Below, one piece after another: positions 1-9,281 of a stretch of 34,708 nt of DNA. This stretch comes from Hamiltosporidium magnivora. Lineage: Eukaryota > Microsporidia > Dubosqiidae. Numbering within the stretch: the stretch's first letter is position 1; each line of letters opens with the position of its first letter. The translations under genes and the position numbers were made by a program. A model generated the notes under the pieces. The model searched no databases and was not told where the DNA came from. It worked only from the letters and a program-made list of their open reading frames with translations. The stretch lies in NCBI GenBank assembly GCA_004325065.1, contig PITI01000020.1:1-34708 (forward strand). Reading direction: 5' to 3'.

Positions 1-2
1 TA

Positions 3-959
3 GATCAAGGAATTCCATCGTCATGGAAATTTCATCGAATACAACCGGTACCGAAAGGAAACGAAAACTTCAGGCCCATCGCTTATTGAAGAAACAAAAA
101 AACTTTTGAAAAAATCATCTTAAGCAAATTTGATGTACATCTTCATAAGCAACAGGCTGGTTTTAAGACAGGACATTCATCGCTTAACCCCGCGCTTGCA
201 CTCGACACACTCTTAAGACATAGCAACGGCAATATGATAAATGTAACACTCTACATTAAGAAAGCTTATGATTCAGTTGACAGAAATAAACTTTACTGGA
301 AACTAATAAAACTGCAAAAATTTTCTATCAGAGACACAAAACTTATAGCTCACCTTATAGAGAATAACAAATACACTCTGTGCTCAAACAAAGCCACATC
401 ATTAGTAAAGACTGCATCAATAGGACCACCAAAGGGTAGCATTATTTCACCAAAATTGTTTAATATATTTATTGATGATATAATTCACTTTATACAGAAA
501 AGATTTAGACATATGGTATTCCTATATGCTGTCGATATTCTAATATGCCCACCAACGGTCCAAATTGCCCAAAATATCATATTAGGAATGGAAAGGCACT
601 CAACGATTAATAATTACAGATTCAATCCGGATAAATGTTACTACAATACAACAAAAGATATCAGTATCAAAGTATACAACACTAATTTTACAAAACAGAG
701 CCCTCTAAAATACTTATGTTTCTTTTTTATAAATAGAGGGGCAGGAGTGTCCAAATCGACCAAGATCATAAGACAGAAAGCCGTTAGGGCTGCGGTAATA
801 ATGAATAAAGTCATGACAAAGAGCATATTTTACAGAGAAGAAAATAAATACAGAATGAAACTAAAAGGATATACTACGTTTGTGAGACCATACATTGATT
901 ACTTTTCGCAACTATTAGGCTTTCAAAAAACCTTTCTTGATCAGAAAGATAGAATTTAG
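3..959 (+). pseudogene. LINE ORF2 reverse transcriptase, broken (copy A)
   Basis: One frame reads through the RT domain from base 3 to the stop at 957-959, interrupted by a single in-frame TGA at 87-89. Visible blocks in order are an N-terminal 'PVPKGNENFRPIAY' segment (the usual P-x-x-K...RPI block), 'QQAGFKTGHSS' (about 150-182), motif A 'LYIKKAYDSV' (about 246-278), motif B 'GPPKGSIISP' (about 423-455), motif C 'YAVD' (about 525-536) and a C-terminal 'RPYIDYFSQLLG'. Two catalytic positions are altered: the motif A Asp is Tyr (TAC where GAC is expected) and the YADD box reads YAVD. With the stop, the enzyme cannot be active. The first ATG at 234 lies inside the RT domain and is not a real start; the 5' part is off the window. 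Confidence 0.88.
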
Positions 960-1525
960 AAAGGTATAATAAAAACCTATTTAAGATTTACTATCGAACA
1001 CCCTCAAAATTTACGCACTTTTTCCAATAGAAAATGCTTATCAAAGAGCAATGTGATTGAGGTACAATATGGCGTATAAACTAAAAAGAGCAAAAAACAC
1101 AACTATTAGAAAACTATACTTTAGGTTTAACTCAAAGAACCTGAAAACCCTGAAAAACAATTATGTCAGAGACCAGAAAATTTACAAAAATGAAAGCTTA
1201 TAGACTAAATTCAAGAGAATTTTAAAAGAAAAATTAAGGTTAAACTTCAGAACATTTAGTTGGAGTAACACACTAAAAAAATACAATTTCCAAAAATGCA
1301 CCTAAGATGAATTCTCACAGATTTTAAATGTTATACAAACAGAATACAAAAGAAGAGATCTTGGTGATATTTTATTAAAATTTATCTTGATATACATAAG
1401 CCTCCCACATTATAATGAAACAAATGACTATGGCCTAGTTAACCTAAAACACACAAAAAAAAATCAAAAACAAAAGGCGGGGAGCCAGAAATGAACGATA
1501 CCGCCATATTTAAATATTTGGCTAG
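960..1525 (+). pseudogene. Decayed LINE ORF2 C-terminal region (copy A)
   Basis: Downstream of the RT stop, pieces of reading frame in several phases correspond to the Lys/Arg-rich C-terminal region seen better preserved in copies B and C. The end is marked by a 'PPYL' coding block (about 1501-1512), matched by LPYL in B and C and PPYL in D. A 5-bp inverted repeat GGCGG/CCGCC (1476-1480 and 1501-1505) overlaps it. Multiple stops and frame changes rule out expression. Confidence 0.6.
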
Positions 1526-2020
1526 ATTTACACTGCGAGAAGAGATGAGGGACTATTAACGAGCGCGAGTTGGCCATGGGAGTTAGACCCCCCCCCCCCC
1601 AAAAAAAAAAAGACACAGTTGCATTAAAGGGGGTCTTATTGCATATAGGAGCGCGGATCATTAACACTCTTTATGTAAGGGCTACAACAGTAAGCGATAA
1701 GTCAATCCTAAAGGGGTGATACTTTTATTATAAACTAGCAGTGAGCATAAAAGGTGATGGGGACTGACGAGTAGATAAAGGATGTTGTTTTCTTGCCTAT
1801 TGAGGATTATGTATGATGATCGTTAGGGAGTTTTAGATTGATTGAATATAGCCTGAGCCTAAAAGGAGTTAATTCCTGCAGGATAAAGTATGACAATAGG
1901 ACCCCCTTGTTTGATATATAACATAGTCATCGGGTGGCCTTAAGGCTAGGAGAGTAGTTCAGTTAGTTTAAGACGTGTTAATAGAGACCCTAAAACTCTA
2001 TAGTAAAGGTTAGGGTTAAT
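1526..2020 (+). other. 3' UTR of LINE copy A
   Basis: Non-coding and less AT-rich than the rest of the window. It contains a C13-A11 homopolymer junction (1588-1611) and scattered relics of the G-rich motif typical of this family (for example AAAGGGGGTCTTA near 1625 and TAAAGGGGTGATA near 1709). The regular spacing seen in copy C is largely lost. It ends with GGTTAGGGTTAA just before the terminal hairpin. Confidence 0.6.
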
Positions 2021-2022
2021 CA

Positions 2023-2042
2023 TTTCTAGAACTTTCTAGAAA
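2023..2042 (+). other. 3'-terminal hairpin of LINE copy A
   Basis: TTTCTAGA (2023-2030), loop ACTT, TCTAGAAA (2035-2042): a perfect 8-bp stem just before the A/T-rich tail. Copies B, C and D have a hairpin at the same place with different stem sequences. This suggests a structure kept for recognition of the RNA 3' end by the element's own reverse transcriptase (inference). Confidence 0.7.
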
Positions 2043-2439
2043 CATAAAAATATTTAAAGAAAATTTCTTTTTCCTAGCCTAATACAGTAATAATAACCTG
2101 CAATATTATCAATTAAGGTTAATAATGTATACTAAATTTATACGCCCTCATATAGATTATTATCCCAGCTGCTCGGTTGTAATAAAAAGTTTAATGAAGG
2201 CACTGATAGGATACAAAAAGGCATAATAAAATATCTACATAAAATTTATTTCAAAACGCCAACGAAGATCTTATACGCATTATTTCGCTTGGAAAATACA
2301 AAGCAAATAGCGGATAGACTCAGGAGCAATGTTGCTTATATGATCATACACACAAGAAAAACACTTTAAGATGGATATTCAAAACGAATAAATCCAAAAT
2401 ATAAAAAATTTAAAGAAAAATTACAAGTATATCAAGAAT

Positions 2440-2793
2440 ATGGTTCAGGGAAATGAATTTAAAGCCAAATATAATAGATGGCAAAAAGAAAATTTGCGTC
2501 TTAATTCCCATATCTTTAACTCTTTCGAGAATCTAAGGCAGTACAAATCCAAAAGGATTCCAACAACAATATTTAAAACTTTTTTAGATATTATTAGTCC
2601 AGAACATAAAAGAGAAAATATAATTGAAATTTTAGTAAAATTTATTCAGCATAATATAGATCACCCTAACCTAGCGGAGTTTTTATTGGCCTTATTAATC
2701 CACAAGATACGAATTAGCAGGTACGTTAAGGCAGGATTCCCACAAGGGACGTTACTGCCATATTTAAAAATTTTTTACCAGATAATATTTTAA
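2440..2793 (+). pseudogene. LINE ORF2 C-terminal fragment (copy B)
   Basis: A 117-codon open stretch that is not an independent gene. It is the C-terminal domain of ORF2 in the truncated copy B. Copy C has the same segment in several frames (about 7290-7610), including the shared words 'LDIISPE' and 'LVKFIQHNI' and the terminal 'GTLLPYL'. No RT or endonuclease motif lies within it. The function of this conserved C-terminal region is unknown. The ATG at 2440 is internal to the ancestral ORF2, so translation from it is unlikely. Confidence 0.75.
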
Positions 2794-2944
2794 AGCTGAT
2801 TAGGTTGAGAAGATGCCAATGAAACAAGACAATCTGGAACCTCAAGGAATTCCATATGAGGCTTCGTGAAAGTATAAGGGCAGATGAAACTGTAGTAACG
2901 GGTGTTATTAATGATACCAGGAGGAGGGGTTAATTGTGTGTAAA

Positions 2945-2962
2945 TTCTGAAATTTTTCAGAA
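2945..2962 (+). other. 3'-terminal hairpin of LINE copy B
   Basis: TTCTGAAA (2945-2952), loop TT, TTTCAGAA (2955-2962): 8 paired bases. Compared with copy A the stem differs on both sides in a compensating way. It is followed by the shared A/T tail ending TTTTCTTTTCC. Confidence 0.7.
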
Positions 2963-3089
2963 CTTAAAAATATTTAAATAAAATTTTCTTTTCCTAACCC
3001 TTAAATTCCATTTCAGACAAAAACACCAAAAACAATAAAGAAAAACAAATGACAAACCAACAACTCGAAGAATAGTACACGAAAGAACA

Positions 3090-4120
3090 GTGACAGAAAA
3101 CAAGACAAATTATTCAACGTGCGTTGGATGCAAGACTACATTAAAAAGCACAAACATACATCCTCAGAAGACGACAAAGACCGCAGATACAGGTATAGAG
3201 GGCCATAATAGGATCAGAATCATAAATAAGGAAACGGGGGGAAATAACAAGGAAACAACAACAGATCTATCAGGTAATAGCCAGCCTGGTAATACAAGGA
3301 TACCTTCTAAGGAACATAGTGAGACATAATCTGATCAGATAACATCTACATGTAACTCAAGTTTCACAGCAGATCAAGAAAAAAAGTCGAAAATATCAAG
3401 GTCTCCAAAAACAATAAGGCTTTCATGGATATCAAAGCTGTCACCCCATCCTTTTTTTCAAGACATACAAATAATACTCAAGAACACATTGTCTAAAACA
3501 CGGGATAAATAAAATAAAAGCTTCTGATTAAGAATGAAAGCAGTGAAGATGATAATACAGAAAAAGAGAGTAGGGCAATAAATGACAATAATGAAGAGGA
3601 AAAGAACAAGGTAGTGGAAGGAGATAAAAACATCCTAAACACCAAATGGGATATCAAAAATAGTAAGGTGACTAAGGAATCGGATGCGGTTGATACTACA
3701 AGATTGGCAATGATTGAGGACAAGTTGAGTGTTTCTAGGATTGAAGAAACAGATATAATAGCGATATGCACAAGCAAGAACGATATTAAGGAGATAAATA
3801 CTGAGAAAGCTGAGAAAGAAGGACCAACATACACGCCAAATCTTTTAAGGAATAGGTTTAGTGCCGAACTGGGAGGAACGGGATATTTAAGACCGAGGCC
3901 AAAGATAACGATAAGGATCAGAGAAAAACCAATAAGCCTAAGCCAACCACGAAACACAGAAGAATTGAAGAGAATAACAAATGAAGACGGAAAAGACTAT
4001 GACATATCAACAGAGGGTTTAGAAGGATTAATAAGATACAGCGAGAGATTAGAACCCAGACTTAAGAACGAGGTAATGAGCCAGAGGCCCGTACATGAGA
4101 CTAATATATTCAAAAAATAA
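3090..4120 (+). pseudogene. LINE ORF1 N-terminal remnants (copy C)
   Basis: Two open pieces in different frames, 3090-3329 (79 aa) and 3614-4120 (168 aa), are very hydrophilic and rich in Lys, Glu, Thr and Asn. The first carries CVGC (Cys-x2-Cys) early on, possibly half of a zinc-binding site. Position upstream of an endonuclease/RT ORF in the same element indicates ORF1, the RNA-binding chaperone or gag-like protein of LINEs, but no RRM, CCHC knuckle or esterase motif is visible. Long - strand frames over the same bases (3493-3957, 3997-4269) are low-complexity mirror frames. Function is assigned by position only. Confidence 0.55.
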
Positions 4121-4437
4121 TAGTATAGGGAACCGGGTACCTGAATGTTCGAAAACGAGGGAAGAAAAGAATGATGTAGTAGATGCAGTAATAACCTGGA
4201 GGATAAATGTAAGGAGCAGATGAAATACAAGACAGAAGTAGCCATCACAAGTAAGAATAAAGAGCACAAACCAATAATGAATATAAGTTACAGACTTAAC
4301 AACACGAAACTTAATAAGGAGCAGAAAATTTTAATTACACAAGGAAATCTTCATTTACAGTAACAAGGTACATCATTTTATATTTTGGGAACATTTCCTT
4401 TAAGAGAATTTCTCTATACTGGTTAGCTCTTGAGACA

Positions 4438-4803
4438 ATGGAACCGGGTAGTAGTAAAGACGTGGTGAATATGGTGTTCCTATCAAAAACCGTTCTAGAA
4501 GTAATATGCAAGGAGGGTAAGAAAGAGGCGGTTAATCGTGTTTTCCGAAATATAGGAGCAAGGCTTTTAAAGAATTCTCCTGAAGTGGATAGTAATGGGC
4601 TCTTTAAAATCAGTGGCTTTTTAGCAAGAATGAAAAGGATCAAATACAGAAGGAGTAATAATAATTACAAACTTAGAAGACTGGCAGTCAAAGTTCTCAA
4701 GAGTAAAGGGAAAGAGCTGCACAAAGTAATTGGAAGTCTCAATATTAAGGCCAATGATATTGAGATGGACAATGCTTCGAGTCTTAATAAAAAATCCTTA
4801 TGA
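4438..4803 (+). pseudogene. LINE ORF1 C-terminal part (copy C)
   Basis: A 121-codon open frame, highly basic (many Lys/Arg), ending in TGA at 4801-4803. The last bases overlap the ATG of ORF2 in an ATGA quartet. That junction marks it as the end of ORF1. It is separated by frameshifts from the ORF1 pieces upstream, so the ATG at 4438 may be only an internal Met. The basic charge suits nucleic-acid binding (inference). No named domain is recognised. Confidence 0.6.
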
Positions 4804-5345
4804 TTAGTAAAATAGGATTTATAAACGTTGGGGGACTATCTGAGATTAAAACATTTAAGATAAATAACATTTTGAGACAATATGATTTGGAAGTCTTAGG
4901 TATTGCCGAGACATGGAGTCACGATATAATACCGATTGTGAAAGGATACAATATCCTTGGTTTAAAGAAATCTTTAAAAGTAAAAGATAGATATTCTAAT
5001 AAAGAAAGTATGATAGTTTTAAGAAAGATTGGATTAGAATGCGATACAATTGAGAAGTTACTGATGTGAGAGTGTTAATAAAGATTGACAACAAAATTTT
5101 TATATTTATTATTTGTTCTCCTAAAAATAATACTGCTGAAATTCTAAAAACGCCACTACCGACTAAACCAAACAAATAATTTTCATTCTAGGTGACTATA
5201 ACCTAGAACAAAACAAAGCATTCGAAATAGAAGTTTTGAACAATCACGCTGTGTACGGAGTCTCGGAAATAGATCGACACTAACACATTTGCTCAAAACG
5301 ATAAACAATCTGACCCTGATAGGATATTTAGTAACTTTCCAGTAA
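4800..5345 (+). pseudogene. LINE ORF2 AP-endonuclease domain (copy C)
   Basis: The N-terminal domain of ORF2 nicks target DNA to start reverse transcription. The open part (4800-5069, 89 aa) starts 'MISKIGFINVGGLSEIK', matching the first strand of APE-type endonucleases with the conserved Asn. It then has 'VLGIAETW', which contains the catalytic Glu (usually QET). After a stop the domain continues in another frame with 'FILGDYN' (about 5182-5202), the GDxN block, and possibly the late 'DPDRIFSN' block (about 5312-5335). The start ATG overlaps the ORF1 stop. Stops at about 5067 and 5281 plus frame changes make it non-functional here. Confidence 0.8.
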
Positions 5346-5934
5346 GTACTTAAATTATTAAGATTGAAGAAATGAACCATAAACTGTTATTTATTCAACA
5401 ATAACTGCACTAAGGAAAAGACAAAATATTACATGAAACTCTTAAAAATCCAGAACTAGCAAAATGCCTTAGATAGAAAATTAAGATCCTAATGAGAAGG
5501 AATGAAAATTTAATAAAAAAAACCTTCCTATAGATAAGTTGCACCGCTCTCCATAACATTTTACTATAAGTCGTGCGAAGACTAGTCATACGTAAGCAGA
5601 GCCGAGAAAACTTACATCCTATAATACAGAAGCAAGAAGAAACGCGAAAAAGCAAGAAATAACAATCAGGAACTTTTTGATCGCTTTTACAGTGATGTTA
5701 AAAGGTTAAGAAAAACCTACCAGAAGCAGACACAAGAGACCTAAAAGTAGAACATATTGGAATTGAAGCCTCTATACAAGAAGCTATAATAAATTTCATG
5801 CACCGCAATAACAAAAACTAACTTTAACAATAAAGTTTTACTTAAAAACTTTATTCTAGATGGAAAAATAATAAGCATAACAAAAACTATTGAATGGATC
5901 AAAAACTACAAGAACAATACTTGGAATAAAACGT

Positions 5935-7190
5935 GATATCAGGACAAACAAAATTAATTCAGTGAGTGAGGAAGAAGTATGCAATTATATCAAAACACTC
6001 AAGAAAGACAAAACAAGCGGAATCAGTTGTATTAAAATGAGTTCCTAACGCTATACCTTGCTAACTTGTAAACGTACTAACAGAGATGTATCACCCCAAA
6101 ACAACGTATATATGATATTCAAGGCTTGGAAGAAGCACATCATTGAACCGATACTGAAAAGCAAAAAAATTAAAACCAATACTTAAATAGAGAAACGCGA
6201 AAACTGTTGGAGAAATTTATTATAAAAAGTTTTGGCATAAAAAGTTCAAGACAGCAAGCGGGGTTTAAAAGAGGACAACCAACATTAAATCACGCATTAA
6301 ACCTCGAAACTCGTCTTATACATAGTAAGAAGAAAGAATATGTGATAAACTTGATATTTTTAAAACATATGACAGCATTTACCGGAAAAAAACACTATAA
6401 GAAACTCATGATTAATCAGAGGTTTTATAGAGAAGAGACTAATCTGATAGCTGAGCTAATCTAAGACGATTAATACAGGATTTATACCCTGGTAGATAAA
6501 AATGACTAGAAAACAGCCGCTAGGAGTACCACAAGGCAGCATAATACCACTAATAGAATTTAACAAATTCATAGATGACATACCCCGAAAGATATCTAAA
6601 TACTTAGAACCGTACATATTTACATATGCAGACGATATTCTTCTCTTTTGTTGCGACCAAAAAACATCTAGTTTATGATGAATCAATGTCAGGAGCATGT
6701 TATTAAAAATATATATAAACTATATCCCAATAAATGCTTCTATAACGCATCGACTGAATATGAATTTTACATAGATAAGGTAAAGATAAAGAAACAGGCC
6801 CCTTTAAAATACCTAGGATATTTCTTTAATAAAAAATGTGCCGATACCCAAAAAAGTAAAAACAATAAGACAAAAAGCGATAAAAGTAGCCGTCATACCA
6901 TATAAGATACTTAAAAATAGCGAATTTAGCAGAAAACAAAGTATGCACACTTGAGCTTTAGAGCATACAAAACTTTTATAAGACCACACATAGATTACTT
7001 TTCTCAACTCCTTGGATGCAATAAAACATCTATCGAAGGAACAGATAGAAAACAGAAAAGCTCTACAAATACCTGTTTACGATATATTACAAGATGCCTA
7101 GTAAGATTCCATATGCCATTTTTCCAATTGAAGATTCAACACAAAGAGCAAGAAGACTCAGAGGTAATATTGCACACAAAATCATAAATT
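5935..7190 (+). pseudogene. LINE ORF2 reverse transcriptase, frameshifted (copy C)
   Basis: RT blocks can be followed across several frames. 'SEEEVCNYIKTLKKDK' (about 5964-6011) is the usual entry block. 'RQQAGFKRGQPTLNHAL' follows (about 6249-6299). Motif A is intact only in a shifted frame, 'LDIFKTYDSIYR' (about 6350-6385). Motif B 'GVPQGSIIP' and motif C 'YADD' lie in a 58-aa open stretch at 6502-6678. The thumb region 'PLKYLGYFF' (about 6798-6824) and 'RPHIDYFSQLLG' (about 6983-7018) complete it. Unlike copy A, the catalytic residues are preserved, but at least three frame changes and several stops break the gene. It is therefore the better template for the ancestral enzyme. Confidence 0.85.
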
Positions 7191-7289
7191 CTAGAAAAAC
7201 TCTTTTAAGGCATATTTCAAACCAACAGGTATTAGAATATTAAAGATTTAAAGAAACAATATAGGTTAATTAAATTTTTGTTAACGGGC

Positions 7290-7610
7290 AGTGAATTCTA
7301 CGCCGACTATAAAAAAACGGCATAAAGAAAATCTACGGCTCAATCTAAGAATATTCAATGGTCTTCTTCGTTAAGATCTTACAATTTTAAAATGATAACT
7401 TCACAAAAATTTAGATAAATTTTAGACATCATCAGCCCAGAGCGTAAAAGAGAAAACAAAGTTGATATTTTAATTAAGTTTATTCAGCATAATATAGGCC
7501 TGCTAACCTAGCAGGGTTAGTATTAGCCTTATTAATCTACAAGATCGAACTACCATATATGTAAAAGACGGGAGCTCGAGAGGGACATTACTGCCATATC
7601 TAACTATTTT
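7290..7610 (+). pseudogene. LINE ORF2 C-terminal region (copy C)
   Basis: Frame-broken homologue of the open frame at 2440-2793 of copy B. Shared are 'KENLRLN'-type, 'DIISPE', 'LIKFIQHNI' and terminal 'GTLLPYL' segments, plus the following AAACAAGACAAT (about 7656). No catalytic motif is seen. Conservation of the very end of the coding region in all four copies suggests a functional C-terminal domain or an RNA signal overlapping it. Confidence 0.6.
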
Positions 7611-7755
7611 AAACAGATAACACATTGGAGCAGATCAAGGTGAGGAGACACCCATGAAACAAGACAATGTGGAACCTCAAGGAGTTTTCAGATGAGGCTT
7701 CGTGGAAGTATAAGGCCCACATGAAACTGGTAGTAACAGGTGATAATTATCATCT

Positions 7756-8275
7756 AGAGGGGGGTGTTAACTGAGAGTGAGTTCTCAGAATCTAGTCGCA
7801 ACAATTAAAGGGGTGTTATTCATAATGCTACTAGGGGGTGTTAGCATAGGAGAGTGACCTAAGGGGTGTTAACTACTAAAAAGGTGGTAGTTTGACATCA
7901 GTATTAAAGGAGTGTTAACCATAGTCCAGTGGCTTAAAGGGTGTTAAGTACGACACAGCTACTAAATGGGTGTTAGTGTACCGTCAATAGCAAAGGGATG
8001 TTAATCATGTGAACCTGTTTAAGGGGGTGTTAAGTATATGACAAGTATTAAAAGAGTGTTAGTTTAGCCTTAGTAGTAAATAAGTGTTAGCCATTGGACA
8101 GTGGTGCATAAGGGGGTTGTTAAGTACGATGCAGCTGCTAAGGGGTGTTAGTTAAAACTTAGTAGTAAAGGGGTGTTAACTGTGTGAGCGTGACTAATTG
8201 GGTGTTAAGTATAAGACAAGTACTAAAGGGGGTTTAAGCTCCTCGAGCAGTATTTATATGCAAAGGGGTGTTAGT
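7756..8275 (+). repeat. 28-29-bp G-rich minisatellite in LINE 3' UTR (copy C)
   Basis: About 17 units with core AAAGGGGTGTTAA. The TGTTA part starts near 7765, 7814, 7839, 7867, 7913, 7942, 7971, 7999, 8028, 8057, 8085, 8118, 8146, 8174, 8203, 8232 and 8269. Most steps are 28 or 29 bp. Six units form a higher-order repeat of about 172-176 bp: CAGTGG at 7927 and 8099, TAAGTACGA at 7945 and 8121, TAAGTAT at 8031 and 8206. The G-rich strand is the element's sense strand. Degenerate versions occur in copies A and D, and copy B keeps only one or two units. Confidence 0.85.
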
Positions 8276-8284
8276 TGTATGCAG

Positions 8285-8302
8285 TTCTAGAATTTTCTAA
8301 AA
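8285..8302 (+). other. 3'-terminal hairpin of LINE copy C
   Basis: TTCTAGAA, loop TT, TTCTAAAA region: TAGAA (8288-8292) pairs with TTCTA (8295-8299), then one mismatch and two more A-T pairs. It is weaker than in A and B but in the same position, between the minisatellite and the A/T tail (8303-8335). Confidence 0.55.
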
Positions 8303-8689
8303 ATTTTAAAATATTGAAATAAAATTTTCTTTTCTATTCAAAAATCAAAGAAGAAAATCTAAGACTGAACTATAAGTCTTTGAATGGAACAAAATTCTTA
8401 AATAATAGAATTTTAACCGACAATCAACAACAAATATCAATAAATTACCTAGAATCTTGGATTCGATAAATAAATACAAAGATCTTGTTGAAATCTTGAT
8501 AAAATTCATGCAAGCAAATATGGGCCAATCTATGCGCGAAGGTTGGTTACTGGCCTGATAACCAAACAAATAACGAAACGAATCGCGATAGGGCGGGGAG
8601 CCATTTTATACAAAACCGCCGTATTTAAATAATTTTAAACAAATAACACTGGAAACAGACAAATCTAGATATTATAGAAATACTGATTT

Positions 8690-9145
8690 TTAAAGGGGGT
8701 AAATGATATGACAATGGAGCTCTCTAAACCTATTAAAGATAGAGAATAAAGGGTGTTAATTTACCGAGTACCTTACTCTTAAGGGTGTTAATGATAAGAG
8801 ACTGCGGCCTCTACAACACTACTTTACATACATTAAGAGTGTGTTAACCCAATGTGATATAAGCCAACCTGGAGTGTGTTAAGTAAAAGGAAATTCTATT
8901 GATTACGACCCTTTAAATGGGTAGGAATTATGTCGCTTGTAAAGGGGTCTTAGATATATGTGTGTTGGGTTGTTATATTGCACTCAAAAAACCTGTTTCT
9001 TTAATGTGGGTATATTACTTAGAAGAAATCCAGGGGTGCGTGTAAATAAGACCCCCTTGGAGTATTGGGATAAATGGGTGTTATTTCTATGGGATTGTAC
9101 TGTGTCCTAATACCCCCTTGTTTTTTTTATTTCTAATGGGGTGTT
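8690..9145 (+). repeat. Degenerate G-rich repeat in LINE 3' UTR (copy D)
   Basis: Motifs such as AAAGGGTGTTAA, TAAGGGTGTTAA and TAAGAGTGTGTTAA recur every 30-60 bases. They are related to the minisatellite of copy C but more decayed. Both G-rich (GGGGTNTTA) and C-rich (ACCCCCTTG near 9052 and 9112) versions appear in the second half. Confidence 0.6.
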
Positions 9146-9255
9146 AGACAAGGGCCATTGGGAGCACGATTAATACCTTTTAATTTTAGTGGTTTCTATA
9201 GGTTTAGTTGTGGTGTCTGAAGGTGTTTTTTTTCGTATGATGTGTAGCTGAAATT

Positions 9256-9281
9256 TCTAAATTTTCTTTGGAAATTTTAGA
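9256..9281 (+). other. 3'-terminal hairpin of LINE copy D
   Basis: TCTAAATTTTC (9256-9266), loop TTTG, GAAATTTTAGA (9271-9281): ten pairs with one T-T mismatch. It is followed by an A/T tail like that of the other copies. Confidence 0.65.

Larger units (their letters stand above)
1..2080 (+). mobile_element. LINE copy A (5' end outside window)
   Basis: First of four head-to-tail copies of one non-LTR retrotransposon family. It holds the reverse transcriptase part of ORF2 (3-959), a heavily mutated C-terminal stretch (960-1525), a 3' UTR (about 1526-2020), a terminal hairpin (2023-2042) and an A/T-rich tail to about 2080. The family link is shown by RT motifs and the C-terminal RPYIDYFSQLLG segment, matched by RPHIDYFSQLLG in copy C and RPHIDYYPS in copy B. 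The next copy's coding sequence begins within about 15 bases of the tail. The 5' half is beyond the window edge. The copy is dead (stop codon, catalytic substitutions). Confidence 0.85.
2081..2997 (+). mobile_element. LINE copy B, 5'-truncated
   Basis: It begins inside ORF2 immediately after copy A's tail, at about 2090 with a frame that reaches 'YTKFIRPHIDYY' at about 2127-2162. It runs through the ORF2 C-terminus (open frame 2440-2793), a very short 3' UTR with only one or two G-rich units (about 2898-2935), a hairpin (2945-2962) and a tail ending near 2997 (TTTTCTTTTCC). The end of the coding part and the sequence behind it closely match copy C (for example AAACAAGACAAT and GAACCTCAAGGA in both). 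Loss of the whole 5' part is typical of LINE insertions. Confidence 0.85.
2998..8335 (+). mobile_element. LINE copy C, near full length, inactive
   Basis: The most complete copy, about 5.3 kb. Order: short 5' leader, ORF1 pieces (3090-4803), ATGA overlap (4800-4803), ORF2 with an AP-type endonuclease (4800 to about 5345), linker, reverse transcriptase (about 5935-7190), conserved C-terminal region (to about 7610), 3' UTR with a 28-29-bp G-rich minisatellite (about 7756-8275), hairpin (8285-8302) and A/T tail. The 5' end is taken as the base after copy B's tail. No target-site duplication could be recognised. Frameshifts break both ORFs. Endonuclease and RT order place it with APE-type LINEs; I cannot assign the clade. 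Confidence 0.85.

Noticed and set aside
1996..2016. Telomere-like TTAGGGTTAA before the copy A hairpin, and CCTAACCC at 2993
   Set aside because: Single occurrences, not tandem repeats. They support no claim of simple telomeric DNA, though they were weighed alongside the LINE array.
3493..4269. Long - strand frames (154, 90 and 72 aa) opposite LINE ORF1
   Set aside because: Leu/Ser/Phe-rich mirror of a Lys/Glu-rich + strand frame, with no motif or start signal. The + strand ORF1-ORF2 organisation explains the region.
7756..8275. CRISPR-like array: about 28-bp periodic repeats
   Set aside because: The whole unit, not a repeat alternating with unique spacers, is tandemly repeated and degenerate. 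It lies in a eukaryotic LINE 3' UTR and has no cas-like neighbours.
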